From: Halalkaliarchaeum desulfuricum
Lineage (GTDB): Archaea; Halobacteriota; Halobacteria; Halobacteriales; Haloferacaceae
Assembly (NCBI RefSeq): GCF_002952775.1
Contig: NZ_CP025066.1
Span: 2,542,001 to 2,606,000 of the forward strand
Reading direction: 5' to 3'
Length of the DNA stretch: 64,000 nucleotides
The first letter of the stretch is position 1; each line of letters opens with the position of its first letter. Shown one piece after another: positions 33,376-41,853 of this stretch. The translations under genes and the position numbers were made by a program. The notes under the pieces are model-generated. The model made no database searches. It was not told the origin of the DNA and was given only the letters and a program-made list of their open reading frames with translations.

Positions 33376-33492
33376 TCAGTCCGTGCAATAGTTGCGGAGG
33401 TCGTGAACGGTGTCCGCGAGCGCACGCTACAGTTCGGATTCGTCCATCTCGTCGTAGATGATCTCCTCCGTTTTGCGTCGATCCTCCAGATG
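33376..33492 (-). pseudogene. Decayed partial duplicate of the gene at 33931-34182
   Basis: On the minus strand this encodes HLEDRRKTEEIIYDEM, then DESEL, a TAG stop (33427-33429) and RALADTVHDLRNYCTD. It aligns without gaps to the C-terminal half of the intact 83-residue protein (DLEDRRTAEEIIYDEM, EDDSELQRALADAFHDLRN). The CAG glutamine codon of the intact gene has become TAG, and the N-terminal half is missing. It is a direct-repeat copy about 560 bases from the intact gene. Confidence 0.8.
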
Positions 33493-33544
33493 ACCACCAC
33501 CACTGGTGGGCAACTGTTTTGTGCCGCTCGAAACGACCTCCGGT

Positions 33545-33850
33545 ATGCAGGCGAACGCCCTCTCGGCCGAACGCGATGTTCCCGTTGCGGTCGCCATCGC
33601 CGTCCTCGTCGCGTTCGGCGTCCTGGTCGGCATCGCGATCCTCAACAACAGCTGGCGGATCTGGGATACGGCTGCCTTCTGTGGTTCGTACGCCGACTTC
33701 TACGATCCACCGGTTCCCGAAGTCTGTCTGTCGTTCCCGGTTTACCTTCGACTCTCGCTCACTCACGCACCACACGTGGTGCCAGCAGTACTGCTCGGGA
33801 TACTCGTCGCGATCGGATACGTCTGGCGACGCGCACAAGCAGGGTCATAG
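33545..33850 (+). CDS. Small two-helix membrane protein
   Basis: 101 residues from ATG 33545 (a GTG at 33506 is an alternative). Two hydrophobic segments, AVAIAVLVAFGVLVGIAIL and VVPAVLLGILVAIGYVW, flank a loop with two cysteines (AAFCGSY and PEVCLSF). Family not recognised. Its codon use is haloarchaeal. It lies between the intact and decayed copies of the small acidic gene. Confidence 0.6.
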   Translation: MQANALSAERDVPVAVAIAVLVAFGVLVGIAILNNSWRIWDTAAFCGSYADFYDPPVPEVCLSFPVYLRLSLTHAPHVVPAVLLGILVAIGYVWRRAQAGS

Positions 33851-33930
33851 ACGTTCACACAACGTGTGCGTCGGAGTTGTACAGCTCTCGCAATAACACG
33901 AACGCCGACATTCCTCGCGCGTCTGCTGGA

Positions 33931-34182
33931 TCACCAGTCCGTGAAATGGTTGCGGAGGTCGTGAAAGGCGTCGGCGAGGGCACGCTGCAGTTCGGAGTCG
34001 TCCTCCATCTCGTCGTAGATTATCTCCTCCGCTGTGCGTCGATCCTCCAGGTCGTGGATGTCGTGCGTCTCGAAGAACTCGCTGTACTCGCTGTCGTCTG
34101 GAATCATCTCGACGGTCTCGTGCCACTGTTCGAGAACCGCGTCTTTCGCCGAGGGAGGTGGTCCGGGTGTTGGATCCGACAT
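33931..34182 (-). CDS. Small acidic protein, duplicated locally
   Basis: 83 residues, strongly acidic and helical (ETVEMIPDDSEYSEFFETHD, EDRRTAEEIIYDEM). Function not recognised. A second, broken copy of its C-terminal half lies at 33376-33492. It is divergent from the alcohol dehydrogenase gene. Confidence 0.65.
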   Translation of the reverse strand: MSDPTPGPPPSAKDAVLEQWHETVEMIPDDSEYSEFFETHDIHDLEDRRTAEEIIYDEMEDDSELQRALADAFHDLRNHFTDW

Positions 34183-34304
34183 GGTGTTTCACGTCCGTTG
34201 ATACGACCTTAGACTGCCGAGTACAAAAGAATCAACCGATCGGAAAAGTACCACCGTCGAAATCAGGGATTCGATTTATAGTATTGGTTGAACAACTATT
34301 TACC

Positions 34305-35375
34305 ATGCAGTCTGCAGTATTCCACGGCCGAGAGGACATCAGGGTCGAATCGATCCCGGAGCCGACGGTCGGTAGCGACGACGTGTTGATCGACGTCGTC
34401 GCGTGTGGGATCTGTGGTTCGGACCTTCACGAGTACGTCGCCGGTCCGATCTTCATCCCCGGCGAAGAGCCCCACCCGATCACCGGAGAAATGGCACCCG
34501 TTCCGATGGGCCACGAGTTCGGCGGTGAGGTCATCGCAGTCGGCGACGACGTCGAGGACGTCGCTGTCGGCGACGTCGTCGCGGTCAATCCGATCATCTA
34601 CTGTGGGGAGTGCCGATACTGCGAGGCCGGCACCTATCACCTCTGTGAATCGGTCGGCTTCGTCGGCCTCGCGGGTGGCGGCGGTGGCTTCTCCGAACAG
34701 GTTGCCGTGCCTGCAGAGCAGGCCATTCCGCTTCCGGACGGTGTGCCTGCGGAGTACAGCGCGCTCGTCGAACCCTTCGCAGTCGGGCTTCACGCCGTCC
34801 GGAACGCCGAGTTCGAGCCCGGGGATTCCGTCGCGGTCTACGGGACCGGGCCGATCGGTCTGACGGTCGTCCAGGCGGCGGCCGCCGGCGGCGCAGGGAC
34901 CATATTCGCCGTCGAACCCCAGGACTCCCGCCGCGAGATGGCCGCAGACCTCGGCGCGGACGTGACGATCGACCCGACCGACGAGGACGCAGTCGAGACG
35001 ATCGTCGATCAGACCGATGGCGGCGTCGAGGCTACCTTCGAGGTCGCCGGCATCGGTCCGACCGTCCGTGACGCGATCGCGTCGGCAAAAAAGGAGGGAT
35101 CGGTCACGATCGTCAGTATCTTCGAAGAGCACGTCGAAATCGACCCGAACGCGATCGTGCTCGGGGAGCGCTCGGTGGGCGGAACGCTGGCCTACGAGGG
35201 CGGTCCACGTTCCGACGTCGAGTTCGGTGCCGTCCTGGACATGTTCGCCGACGGCACCCTCGATCCGGAGCCGCTCATCACCAGCCGGATCGGCCTCGAC
35301 GCCATCGTCGACGACGGGTTCGAAGCGCTGCTCGACGACGACCGCGAGGAGGTCAAGATCCTCGTCGAGCACTAA
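34305..35375 (+). CDS. Zinc-dependent alcohol dehydrogenase (2,3-butanediol dehydrogenase-like)
   Basis: 356-residue medium-chain dehydrogenase. Catalytic zinc ligands are visible: C38 in GICGSD with GHEF following, and the structural zinc loop has CGECRYC and a fourth Cys in HLCES. The Rossmann loop is YGTGPIG near residue 178. The spacing before GHEF (a longer loop than usual) resembles (R,R)-butanediol dehydrogenases. It oxidises a secondary alcohol or polyol with NAD(P). The start at ATG 34305 follows a TATA-like GATTTATAG (34273-34281); the upstream extension of the frame is rejected. Confidence 0.88.
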   Translation: MQSAVFHGREDIRVESIPEPTVGSDDVLIDVVACGICGSDLHEYVAGPIFIPGEEPHPITGEMAPVPMGHEFGGEVIAVGDDVEDVAVGDVVAVNPIIYCGECRYCEAGTYHLCESVGFVGLAGGGGGFSEQVAVPAEQAIPLPDGVPAEYSALVEPFAVGLHAVRNAEFEPGDSVAVYGTGPIGLTVVQAAAAGGAGTIFAVEPQDSRREMAADLGADVTIDPTDEDAVETIVDQTDGGVEATFEVAGIGPTVRDAIASAKKEGSVTIVSIFEEHVEIDPNAIVLGERSVGGTLAYEGGPRSDVEFGAVLDMFADGTLDPEPLITSRIGLDAIVDDGFEALLDDDREEVKILVEH

Positions 35376-35433
35376 CGATTCTTCGACGTTCACCGCAGGA
35401 GATAGTTGATCAATTTTCGGCCGCCCTTCCGAT

Positions 35434-35616
35434 ATGGCTGATGACGCGATCAGCCGGTTCGAAGACCGGATCGAACCCAGTGACGAACTGAACGAGGTCG
35501 ACGGAGATCTTTTTGCACTTCTCCGGCGAGTGTCAAAACAACCACGACCGCACGTAGATCGCTCTGATCTCCGGTGCAGGCCCGCGTGGGGGAGAACTCG
35601 AAACCAACCAGGTTGA
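35434..35616 (+). CDS. Small unrecognised ORF, possibly frameshifted
   Basis: A 60-codon frame (MADDAISRFEDRIEPSDELN) with an acidic, haloarchaeal first half. From about 35570 a second frame (SGAGPRGGELETNQVDDLEP) reads more acidic and protein-like than the first, suggesting a frameshift in a longer old gene ending near 35740. No family recognised. Confidence 0.35.
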   Translation: MADDAISRFEDRIEPSDELNEVDGDLFALLRRVSKQPRPHVDRSDLRCRPAWGRTRNQPG

Positions 35617-35749
35617 TGATCTCGAACCCAGCGAGCACGGGTTGCGGCTCACGTTCGAGGACAAGCAGTGCCGGTCGACTGTCGGGTTCATTCTCGCGTC
35701 GCCGTGGTGTCCGTCGAAAGCGACGTCTGCTGTCTTTATCCGAACCCGC

Positions 35750-36496
35750 TCAGTCTACGAGCCAGCCACCGTCGACGTCAACGGCGGTCCCGTGGACGAA
35801 TGAGGCGTCGTCACTCGCGAGGAACACGGCGACAGCCGCTATCTCTTCCGGCTGCGCGTACCGCTGTGCTGGCGTGTCGGCAGTCATCGCTTCCATCTCC
35901 TCGATCATCTGATCGGTCATCCCCGTTTCGACGGCGCCCGGACAGATCGCGTTGGCTCGGATCTCGGGGCCGTAATCGTGCGAGAGCTGTTTCGTGAAGC
36001 CGATCAAGCCGTGTTTGGAAGTCGTGTAGGCGGCGCCCCCGCCCCCGGCGACCTTGCCGGCGATCGAAGCGGTGTTGATGACGACACCCTCGTCGTCGCC
36101 CTGCTGCAACTCCGGCAGCGCGGCCCGCGTCAACAGGAACGGACCGTGAAGGTTCACGTCGATGACGCCATACCAGAGTTCGTCGGACGCATCCCCGACT
36201 GGAGTGAAGTCGTCCAGTACACCTGCATTGTTGCAGAGGACGTCGATTGTCCCGAACTCGTCGATTGTACGATCGACGACCTCGTCCACGCTGTCAGCAT
36301 CCGTGACGTCTCCAATTACAGCTATCGCGTCCCCGCCGCCCGATCTGATATGTTCGGCGACGTCGGTTGCCCCGTCTTCATCTACGTCAACCACGACGAC
36401 TGATGCCCCCTCGTCTGCAAACGCTTCCGCCATTGATCGTCCCATTCCCGACGCCGCACCGGTGACGACCGCAACGCTATCTGGTAGTGACACCAT
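35750..36496 (-). CDS. Short-chain dehydrogenase/reductase (SDR)
   Basis: 248-residue classical SDR. The cofactor motif is TGAASGMG near residue 12, followed by LCNNAGV near 87, the active-site region with NTASIAG near 140 and Y-x3-K in AAYTTSK. FabG-like overall; the substrate is not predictable. A minus-strand TATA-like ATTAATTATAG at about 36512-36522 supports the start at 36496. It is next to, and could work with, the alcohol dehydrogenase at 34305, but they are on opposite strands. Confidence 0.9.
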   Translation of the reverse strand: MVSLPDSVAVVTGAASGMGRSMAEAFADEGASVVVVDVDEDGATDVAEHIRSGGGDAIAVIGDVTDADSVDEVVDRTIDEFGTIDVLCNNAGVLDDFTPVGDASDELWYGVIDVNLHGPFLLTRAALPELQQGDDEGVVINTASIAGKVAGGGGAAYTTSKHGLIGFTKQLSHDYGPEIRANAICPGAVETGMTDQMIEEMEAMTADTPAQRYAQPEEIAAVAVFLASDDASFVHGTAVDVDGGWLVD

Positions 36497-36569
36497 ATCT
36501 TAAGTATCACTATAATTAATAAAGAACCCTCCGACGATTCTCGCACAGCCAGAACATCGCTGTATCGTT

Positions 36570-36773
36570 TTGCTACCGCGGAACGGTCCAGATCGTCACG
36601 TACCCATCGTCGACGATCGCCTCGGACAACTCATCGAACGCCTCGAAACCGAGCAACTGTCACTCCAGCAGGCCGACCGCCTCCACGAGGAGGCAACAGA
36701 ACTGCTCGAGGAACTCGAAGCCGAACTAGACGTTGGCGACGGGCGCGTCACGCCACTCGATACCGATGAGTGA
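36570..36773 (+). CDS. Exodeoxyribonuclease VII small-subunit-like protein, possibly 5'-truncated
   Basis: 67 codons from a weak TTG start. Residues 13-60 (RLGQLIERLETEQLSLQQAD, then LLEELEAELDVGDG) show the two-helix pattern of XseB, the small subunit of exonuclease VII. There is no ATG or GTG start in frame, and no xseA (large subunit) in the window. It may be a remnant or an orphan small subunit. A diverged, gap-free copy of the same 52-residue segment lies at 37725-37880 beyond the hydrolase gene. Confidence 0.5.
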   Translation: MLPRNGPDRHVPIVDDRLGQLIERLETEQLSLQQADRLHEEATELLEELEAELDVGDGRVTPLDTDE

Positions 36774-36870
36774 AACCCGGGTCACGATGCCAACGCCGCT
36801 CGTGGAGCAGGCCCTTCGTGCCTGGTGAGCTGGCGCGTCGAATAGTCATCGATACTCGCGTTCGTGCAGT

Positions 36871-37668
36871 TTAGCACCGATCGACGAACGCAGTCAACAC
36901 CCGGTTGAATCGATCGGGCTGCTCGAGGAACGGACAATGACTGCTCTCCTCGAATCGTTCGAGTTCCGCACCCGGCGTCCGGGCTGCGACGTACTCGACT
37001 CCCGCCGGATCGACGAGCGCGTCGTCTACACCGGTACAGACCAAGGTCGGGACAACAACATCCTCGAGGACGTCCCGATAATCTCTGACCGACTGGTCGA
37101 AGAGGATCGCGCTTTTGATCGCCGGTGGAACACGAGAAATCTCGTCGAACATGAGTCGGTCGAGTTCCTCGTTTCCCTCGCCGTGGATCATCTGGTCGAC
37201 GAACAGGCCGGCGAGGGCGTGGGGATCCCTCTGGGCGAGTTCCATGAGATCCACCAACTCGTCGAAGTCGAACACGCCGTGTTCGAAGTCCTCCTGTTCG
37301 AGATCGACCGGCTGCTGGTCGACCACGACGAACCCCGAGAGACGGTCCGTCCCGAACTGGTCGATATACTCCCAGCCGACCAACGATCCCATCGACCACC
37401 CCACGAGCACGATGTCGTCGAGCGCCAACTCCTCGAGGAAGGCTTCGAGGTCGGCCGCATAGGCCGGCACCGTGTGTCCCGTTTCGGTCTTCTCCGAGCG
37501 GCCGTGCCCACGGAAATCGAGCACGACCGACTGATATCCCTCTGGTAAGTCCTGCTGTTCGGTGAAGAATCGCCCACCCATCATCACCCCGTGCAAGAAC
37601 ACGATCGGCGTCCCGTCACCTGACGATTCGTAGTACAGTTCGGCACCGTTGACAGTTACCGTCGGCAT
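36871..37668 (-). CDS. Alpha/beta-fold hydrolase
   Basis: 265 residues from ATG 37668. The oxyanion region is FLHGVMMGG near residue 23, the nucleophile elbow GWSMGS near 93, the acid is in CTGVDDALVD near 215 and the catalytic His in SSHCPFLE near 245. The family covers esterases, haloperoxidase-like and C-C hydrolases; substrate unknown. It is flanked on both sides by XseB-like remnants on the opposite strand. Confidence 0.88.
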   Translation of the reverse strand: MPTVTVNGAELYYESSGDGTPIVFLHGVMMGGRFFTEQQDLPEGYQSVVLDFRGHGRSEKTETGHTVPAYAADLEAFLEELALDDIVLVGWSMGSLVGWEYIDQFGTDRLSGFVVVDQQPVDLEQEDFEHGVFDFDELVDLMELAQRDPHALAGLFVDQMIHGEGNEELDRLMFDEISRVPPAIKSAILFDQSVRDYRDVLEDVVVPTLVCTGVDDALVDPAGVEYVAARTPGAELERFEESSHCPFLEQPDRFNRVLTAFVDRC

Positions 37669-37724
37669 ACGCGGTAGTTGCAGTCCGTGTGACTTCTCTT
37701 TTCCCCCATGTGTTCTTTGGTGTG

Positions 37725-37880
37725 GCCGTTGACGGCTGGCTCGAACAGCGTACCGACCGCATCGAAATTCAGCAACCGTCTCGCCAGGACGTCGGTCACC
37801 TGTACGGGGACGGGGAAGAGTTGCTCGAAGATCCCGGATCCGAGTTGGACGTTGGCGAGGGGGGCGCAGGCGAGTTCGAC
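37725..37880 (+). pseudogene. Second, decayed XseB-like segment
   Basis: 52 in-frame codons (AVDGWLEQRTDRIEIQQ to SELDVGEGGAGEFD) that align without gaps to residues 13-64 of the small ORF at 36570. Shared pattern: VD..L.Q, R.E, ELLE and ELDVG-G. Helix-breaking residues (PSRQ, DPGSE) now interrupt the helices, and there is no plausible start. It is most likely an eroded duplicate. Confidence 0.5.
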
Positions 37881-38011
37881 GGCAAGGGTAAGCCACACTC
37901 GTGTGAGACTGAGTTGTCCGGGTACAACTCCATCACCGACTCCGTACGTTCTTGGCTGAGTTCTCGGACAGTCGCCTCCCGAGCCGGGCGAGTCGCTTTT
38001 GAGCGCTCTCG

Positions 38012-38050
38012 CGGCTCTTCGACTCCACTTCGTTCCGTCAGAAGAGCCGG
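38012..38050. repeat. 9-bp inverted repeat overlapping the tRNA-Thr 3' end
   Basis: CGGCTCTTC (38012-38020) and GAAGAGCCG (38042-38050) are perfect inverted copies with a 21-base spacer. The right arm includes the last five bases of the tRNA, so the precursor's trailer could fold back on the acceptor 3' strand, or this could be a scar of past recombination at the tRNA. Confidence 0.5.
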
Positions 38051-38118
38051 AGGAGGGATTTGAACCCTCGACCTAATCCTTACGAAGGATTCGCTCTGCC
38101 AGCTGAGCTACTCCGGCG
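38046..38118 (-). tRNA. tRNA-Thr (anticodon CGT)
   Basis: 73 bases on the minus strand folding as a cloverleaf: acceptor GCCGGAG/CTCCGGC, D-arm GCTC..GAGC, anticodon stem AATCC/GGATT with loop TTCGTAA (anticodon CGT, reading ACG), T-arm with GGTTCAAATCC. Discriminator base T, CCA not encoded. A CCCTTATTG box about 30 bases upstream (near 38145-38155) is a plausible promoter. Confidence 0.95.
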
Positions 38119-38173
38119 CGCATTGGTTCGTATCCAGATGACGGCAATAAGGGTTCCGGATTCGAGCAAGGGG

Positions 38174-39196
38174 TCACCGTTCACTCAAGCGGACATCCAG
38201 GCAGACGTTGAGTTCGTGTGGCGCGTACGACCGGACCACGTGCTCGGTTTCGACCCGAACGTCGTACTCCTCGCCGGCCGCCTCGCGGATCGCCTGCAGT
38301 CCGGGACCGAACGGATCGTCCTCGTGTTGAATGTCGTAGTAGTGGAGCAAACACTCCTCGCCGGCGAGCGCGACCGCCGTCTCGAGGAACTCCCCCGCCG
38401 AGTGCGGGAGGTTCATGAAGATTCGCTCGGCCCAGCCCTCCCAGTCGTCGGCGACCTCGCGGACATCGCCGTGTATCGCGGTGATCCGATCGCTCACGCC
38501 GTTCCGGCGGGCGTTCTCCCGGAGGTAGTCGATCGCCCGTTCGTTGAGATCGCAGGCCACCACCACCGCCCCTCGGTCGGCCGCAGGGATCGCATACGGC
38601 CCCACGCCGGCGAACATGTCGAAGACGTGCTCGCCCGAGTCGACGTTCTCGAGCACGCGGTGTCGCTCCGTCGCGAGCCGCGGCGAGAAGTACACCTCGT
38701 CGACGTCGAGCAGGAACTCGTAGCCGTACTCGCGGTGGACGGTCTCCGTGGGAGAACTGTAGGGATTCGGCGCCCCGATATCGTCCGGGGAGACGAGCAC
38801 CTCCCAGTCTCGAACCCGCAACTCGCCCCGGATCTTCGAGGCGCGATTCAGAACCGTTCGAACGGGAATGTCGGAGTCGACGACCGCGTTCGCGATCTCG
38901 CGTGCTCGATCGAGGTCGTCCTCGTCGAGGATGACGATGTCCCCGAGTCGTTCGTAGGTCGGATCGTAGCCCAGAAGATCCGCCGGGGTCCGCTGTGGCT
39001 CCTGTTCGGGAAGCTCGCGAGTCGTCACCGAGTCGGCGTATTCCTCGGGAACGCCCGCCTTGTCTGTGATCGGCAGATAGATCGTGTCTTCATCGACGAC
39101 GATCCGGTGGCTCCCGTCGAGCACGCCGGCTTCCGCAAGCGCCTGACGGACGGCCTCGCCTTGCTCCCTGGAGACCGCCACGCACGGAACGGACAT
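38174..39196 (-). CDS. trm5: tRNA (guanine37-N1)-methyltransferase, Trm5 family
   Basis: 340 residues from ATG 39196. Archaeal/eukaryal-type Trm5, which methylates G37 next to the anticodon using SAM. Features are an N-terminal D1-like region, the RTVLNRASKIRGELRVRDWE segment near residue 112, the SAM-binding MFAGVGPYAIPAA near 190 and the motif IV-like FMNLPHS. Length is typical. The frame is open far upstream but the upstream translation is not protein-like. Confidence 0.92.
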   Translation of the reverse strand: MSVPCVAVSREQGEAVRQALAEAGVLDGSHRIVVDEDTIYLPITDKAGVPEEYADSVTTRELPEQEPQRTPADLLGYDPTYERLGDIVILDEDDLDRAREIANAVVDSDIPVRTVLNRASKIRGELRVRDWEVLVSPDDIGAPNPYSSPTETVHREYGYEFLLDVDEVYFSPRLATERHRVLENVDSGEHVFDMFAGVGPYAIPAADRGAVVVACDLNERAIDYLRENARRNGVSDRITAIHGDVREVADDWEGWAERIFMNLPHSAGEFLETAVALAGEECLLHYYDIQHEDDPFGPGLQAIREAAGEEYDVRVETEHVVRSYAPHELNVCLDVRLSER

Positions 39197-39227
39197 ACCG
39201 GGAGAAGTCAGCCGACCGGCGAAAGCG

Positions 39228-40634
39228 CTACGGTTCGTCCGTCCCGCTGTGATCCTCGAGAACCGCTTCCCCACCCGCCTCGTCGCTGGCCTCGACATCG
39301 ACGTCGGCGAGACGTTTGTCGATCGCACACGCGACGGACTCCGGCTCCAGCGATCGGGCGTCGACGACTGGCGGGAACTGATCGCCGGTGGACTCTTCGA
39401 GAAGATCCTCGACTGGACGCGGCACGTCGCCGGCCCGGACGAGACAGTCCGCCGACGAGACGACCTCCCCAACCCGTTCGATCGTCGCGTCGGACAGCCC
39501 CGAAAACGGCGGGACTGTCACCGTCTCGGCCCCCACGTCGTCGGCCAGCACGGCGGCGTCGTCGCCATCGTGGACCGGGCCCAGCGAGATCGTTGCGTCA
39601 GTTGCCGCGAGGCGGGCCAGAACCAGTGCCGCCGGATGTCCGTTGCCGAGCACGTGGACGCGCAGATCAGTACCGAGGTCGGTACACGCCGCCGGCGAGA
39701 ACGCCGTCACGCCCGGCGCGTTCGCGGCCGGCTGTCCAGTCACGACAGCCGTCGCGTCAAATGTTTCCTTCAGGCTCTCGGCGGTGAGCACCTCCGAAGG
39801 GGAACCGGACGCACGCACGCGCCCGTCGGAAAGCAACACGAGTTCGTCGCAGTACCGCGCCGCGAGGTCCAGATCGTGGATCGCGGCCACCACGGTCTTA
39901 CCCTCCTCGACAAGTTCGTCGACCATCTCGAGAGTTCGAACCGCGTGGTTCACGTCGAGGCTCGCCGTCGGCTCGTCCAGAAAAAGGACGGGCGTCTCCT
40001 GGGCGAGCGCCCGGGCGAGGAGGACTCGCTGACGCTCGCCGCCCGAGACCTCCGTTATCGACCGGCCGGCAAACTGGGTGATCTCGGTTCGTTCCATCGC
40101 CGTCAGGATCGCCTCCCTGTCGTCGGATCCGAGCGTGCCGAACCGGGAGACGTGCGGGGTCCGTCCCATCTCCACGGTCTGCTGGACGCTAAAGGAAAAC
40201 GACAGTGTCGTCGTCTGGGGGACAGTCGCGATCGTGCGGCCCACCTCCCGGGCGGGCCGATCGTGGACCGGGACACCGGCCACCCGAACCTCCCCTGAGT
40301 CGATGGGGATCAACGCGCGCATCGCCCGAAGCAGCGTCGACTTCCCCGCTCCGTTGGGCCCAACGAGACCGACCAGCGTCCCGGACTCGACTGTGACGTC
40401 GACGTCTTCGAGGATCCGAACGCCGCCAAGCGACACGTCTATTCCCCTGGCTTCGACGACTGGCTCACCGACTGACCCACCTGCTGTATCACCGACTGTA
40501 TCACCCCCGGAAGTCTCATCCCCGGGGAGTTCGAGCGGGAGGTCGCTGTCGCCGTTTCCGTTGTGTTGCTCACCGTTCCGTGTTTCGTTCGCGTCCCCGA
40601 TCCGTCGGTCCGGATCGAACTCGCCGCGGTTCAC
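39228..40634 (-). CDS. btuD: Cobalamin ABC transporter ATP-binding protein
   Basis: 468 residues from a GTG at 40634 that overlaps the btuC stop (GTGA), implying translational coupling. After a low-complexity acidic linker of about 56 residues comes a standard ABC domain: Walker A GPNGAGKST (92-100), Q-loop VPQTTT, signature VSGGERQR, Walker B VLFLDEPTASLD. A C-terminal extension of about 170 residues (LRVHVLGNGHPAALVLARL region, then Rossmann-like and acidic) is absent from bacterial BtuD; its function is not known to me. It energises B12 import with BtuC and BtuF. Confidence 0.9.
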   Translation of the reverse strand: MNRGEFDPDRRIGDANETRNGEQHNGNGDSDLPLELPGDETSGGDTVGDTAGGSVGEPVVEARGIDVSLGGVRILEDVDVTVESGTLVGLVGPNGAGKSTLLRAMRALIPIDSGEVRVAGVPVHDRPAREVGRTIATVPQTTTLSFSFSVQQTVEMGRTPHVSRFGTLGSDDREAILTAMERTEITQFAGRSITEVSGGERQRVLLARALAQETPVLFLDEPTASLDVNHAVRTLEMVDELVEEGKTVVAAIHDLDLAARYCDELVLLSDGRVRASGSPSEVLTAESLKETFDATAVVTGQPAANAPGVTAFSPAACTDLGTDLRVHVLGNGHPAALVLARLAATDATISLGPVHDGDDAAVLADDVGAETVTVPPFSGLSDATIERVGEVVSSADCLVRAGDVPRPVEDLLEESTGDQFPPVVDARSLEPESVACAIDKRLADVDVEASDEAGGEAVLEDHSGTDEP

Positions 40635-41794
40635 AGTTCGTGCACCTCCCGTTTCCGGAGCAGATACAGGAAGAAGGGCGCGCCGACGGCGGCAGTGACG
40701 ATCCCCACGGGGATTTCCGTCGCGCCGGCTCTGGCCACCGTGTCGGCGACGACCAGGAACGCCGCCCCCGCGAGCGCCGAGGCGGGCAACAGCACGCGGT
40801 GATCCGGACCCACGACGAGCCGGAGCATGTGTGGAACGATCAGCCCGACGAACCCGATAACGCCGGCGACGGCGACCCCGGCGGCGGTGATCACGCTCGA
40901 GGCGGCAAGCAGAACCCGTTTCGTCCGTTCGACCTCGATGCCGAGCCCCTTGGCGTCTTCCTCGCCAAGGAGGAGCACGTTCAGATCGCGGGAGTAAGCC
41001 AGCAGGACGACGAACAGCAGCGGAACCACGAGCAGCGTCGCCTGCACCTCTGCCCAGGTCGACCCCTGGAGATGGCCCATGAGCCACGCGACGACCTGCC
41101 TGAGGCTCTCGCCCGCCTGGAGCTGGAGATACGAGATCATCGCCCCCAGGAACGTCTGCACGGCCACCCCCGCGAGCAACAGCGTGGCGACCGGTGTCCT
41201 GCCGTTTTCGGTCGCGATCGCGTAGACCGCAAACGCAGCGAGCAACGCGCCGGCGAACGCCGCCCCGCGAAGCCCGAGCCCGAACGGGAGCGCCAGGGGC
41301 GCGACGATGAACACCGTCGCGCCCAGCGCCGCGCCCGACGAGACGCCGATGATCGACGGATCCGCCATCGGATTGCGGAAAAAGCCCTGCATCACGGTGC
41401 CGGCTGCCGCCAGCGAAAAGCCGACCAGCCCAGCGAGAAGAATCCGTGGGAGTCTGACCTGCATCACGATCCGTTCGTGTGTCTCATTTACCGGGTACGC
41501 CGTCAAGGACTGCCAGCTCACTTCGAAGCCGGGATGCTGTAATAGCCCGCCGGCCAATGCCCCACCCCACGTCAATTCGAGCCCGACAGGGACCGCGATC
41601 GAGTTGAGCAGGATTTTGGCGATTTCAGCGGGCGGGATCGACACGGGGCCGATCCCGGCGGCAATCGTAATGACGACCGCAAGCAGCGCGCTCAACAGCA
41701 CAGACCACGCTACGGCACGCGATTTCGCCGTCCGAGCGGCTGGCTCCCACCGCGTAATGGTCCGGACGAGCCGATCGACTCCCTCAGTGCTCAC
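40631..41794 (-). CDS. btuC: Cobalamin ABC transporter permease
   Basis: 387-residue FecCD/BtuC-type permease with about ten membrane segments and the family motifs RLPRILLAGLVG near residue 113, GVSSGAALGATVF near 150 and a C-terminal GFVGLIVPHMLR. An extra segment of about 35 residues after the first helix is periplasmic-facing and unusual in bacterial BtuC. It is first in the operon with btuD and divergent from btuF; 59 bases separate btuC and btuF. Confidence 0.92.
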   Translation of the reverse strand: MSTEGVDRLVRTITRWEPAARTAKSRAVAWSVLLSALLAVVITIAAGIGPVSIPPAEIAKILLNSIAVPVGLELTWGGALAGGLLQHPGFEVSWQSLTAYPVNETHERIVMQVRLPRILLAGLVGFSLAAAGTVMQGFFRNPMADPSIIGVSSGAALGATVFIVAPLALPFGLGLRGAAFAGALLAAFAVYAIATENGRTPVATLLLAGVAVQTFLGAMISYLQLQAGESLRQVVAWLMGHLQGSTWAEVQATLLVVPLLFVVLLAYSRDLNVLLLGEEDAKGLGIEVERTKRVLLAASSVITAAGVAVAGVIGFVGLIVPHMLRLVVGPDHRVLLPASALAGAAFLVVADTVARAGATEIPVGIVTAAVGAPFFLYLLRKREVHEL

Positions 41795-41816
41795 AACTAC
41801 AAGCCCACTTTCAATA

Positions 41817-41830
41817 GATAAATACTTATT
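41817..41830 (+). promoter_or_regulatory. TATA-like promoter of btuF
   Basis: AGATAAATACTTAT, 24-37 bases before ATG 41854. The 59-base btuC-btuF gap must also hold the leftward btuC promoter, so the two promoters overlap and are probably co-regulated. There is no room for a cobalamin riboswitch. Confidence 0.6.
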
Positions 41831-41853
41831 GGGTTAGCTCCTCGCCCAAATCG

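Noticed and set aside
33427-33429. In-frame TAG near a corrinoid module, considered as pyrrolysine
   Set aside because: It lies in a half-length duplicate of a small non-methyltransferase gene, where the intact copy has CAG (Gln). No MtmB/MtbB/MttB or pyl genes are seen.
41795-41853. Cobalamin riboswitch between btuC and btuF
   Set aside because: The gap is 59 bases and filled by two promoters, far too short for the aptamer.
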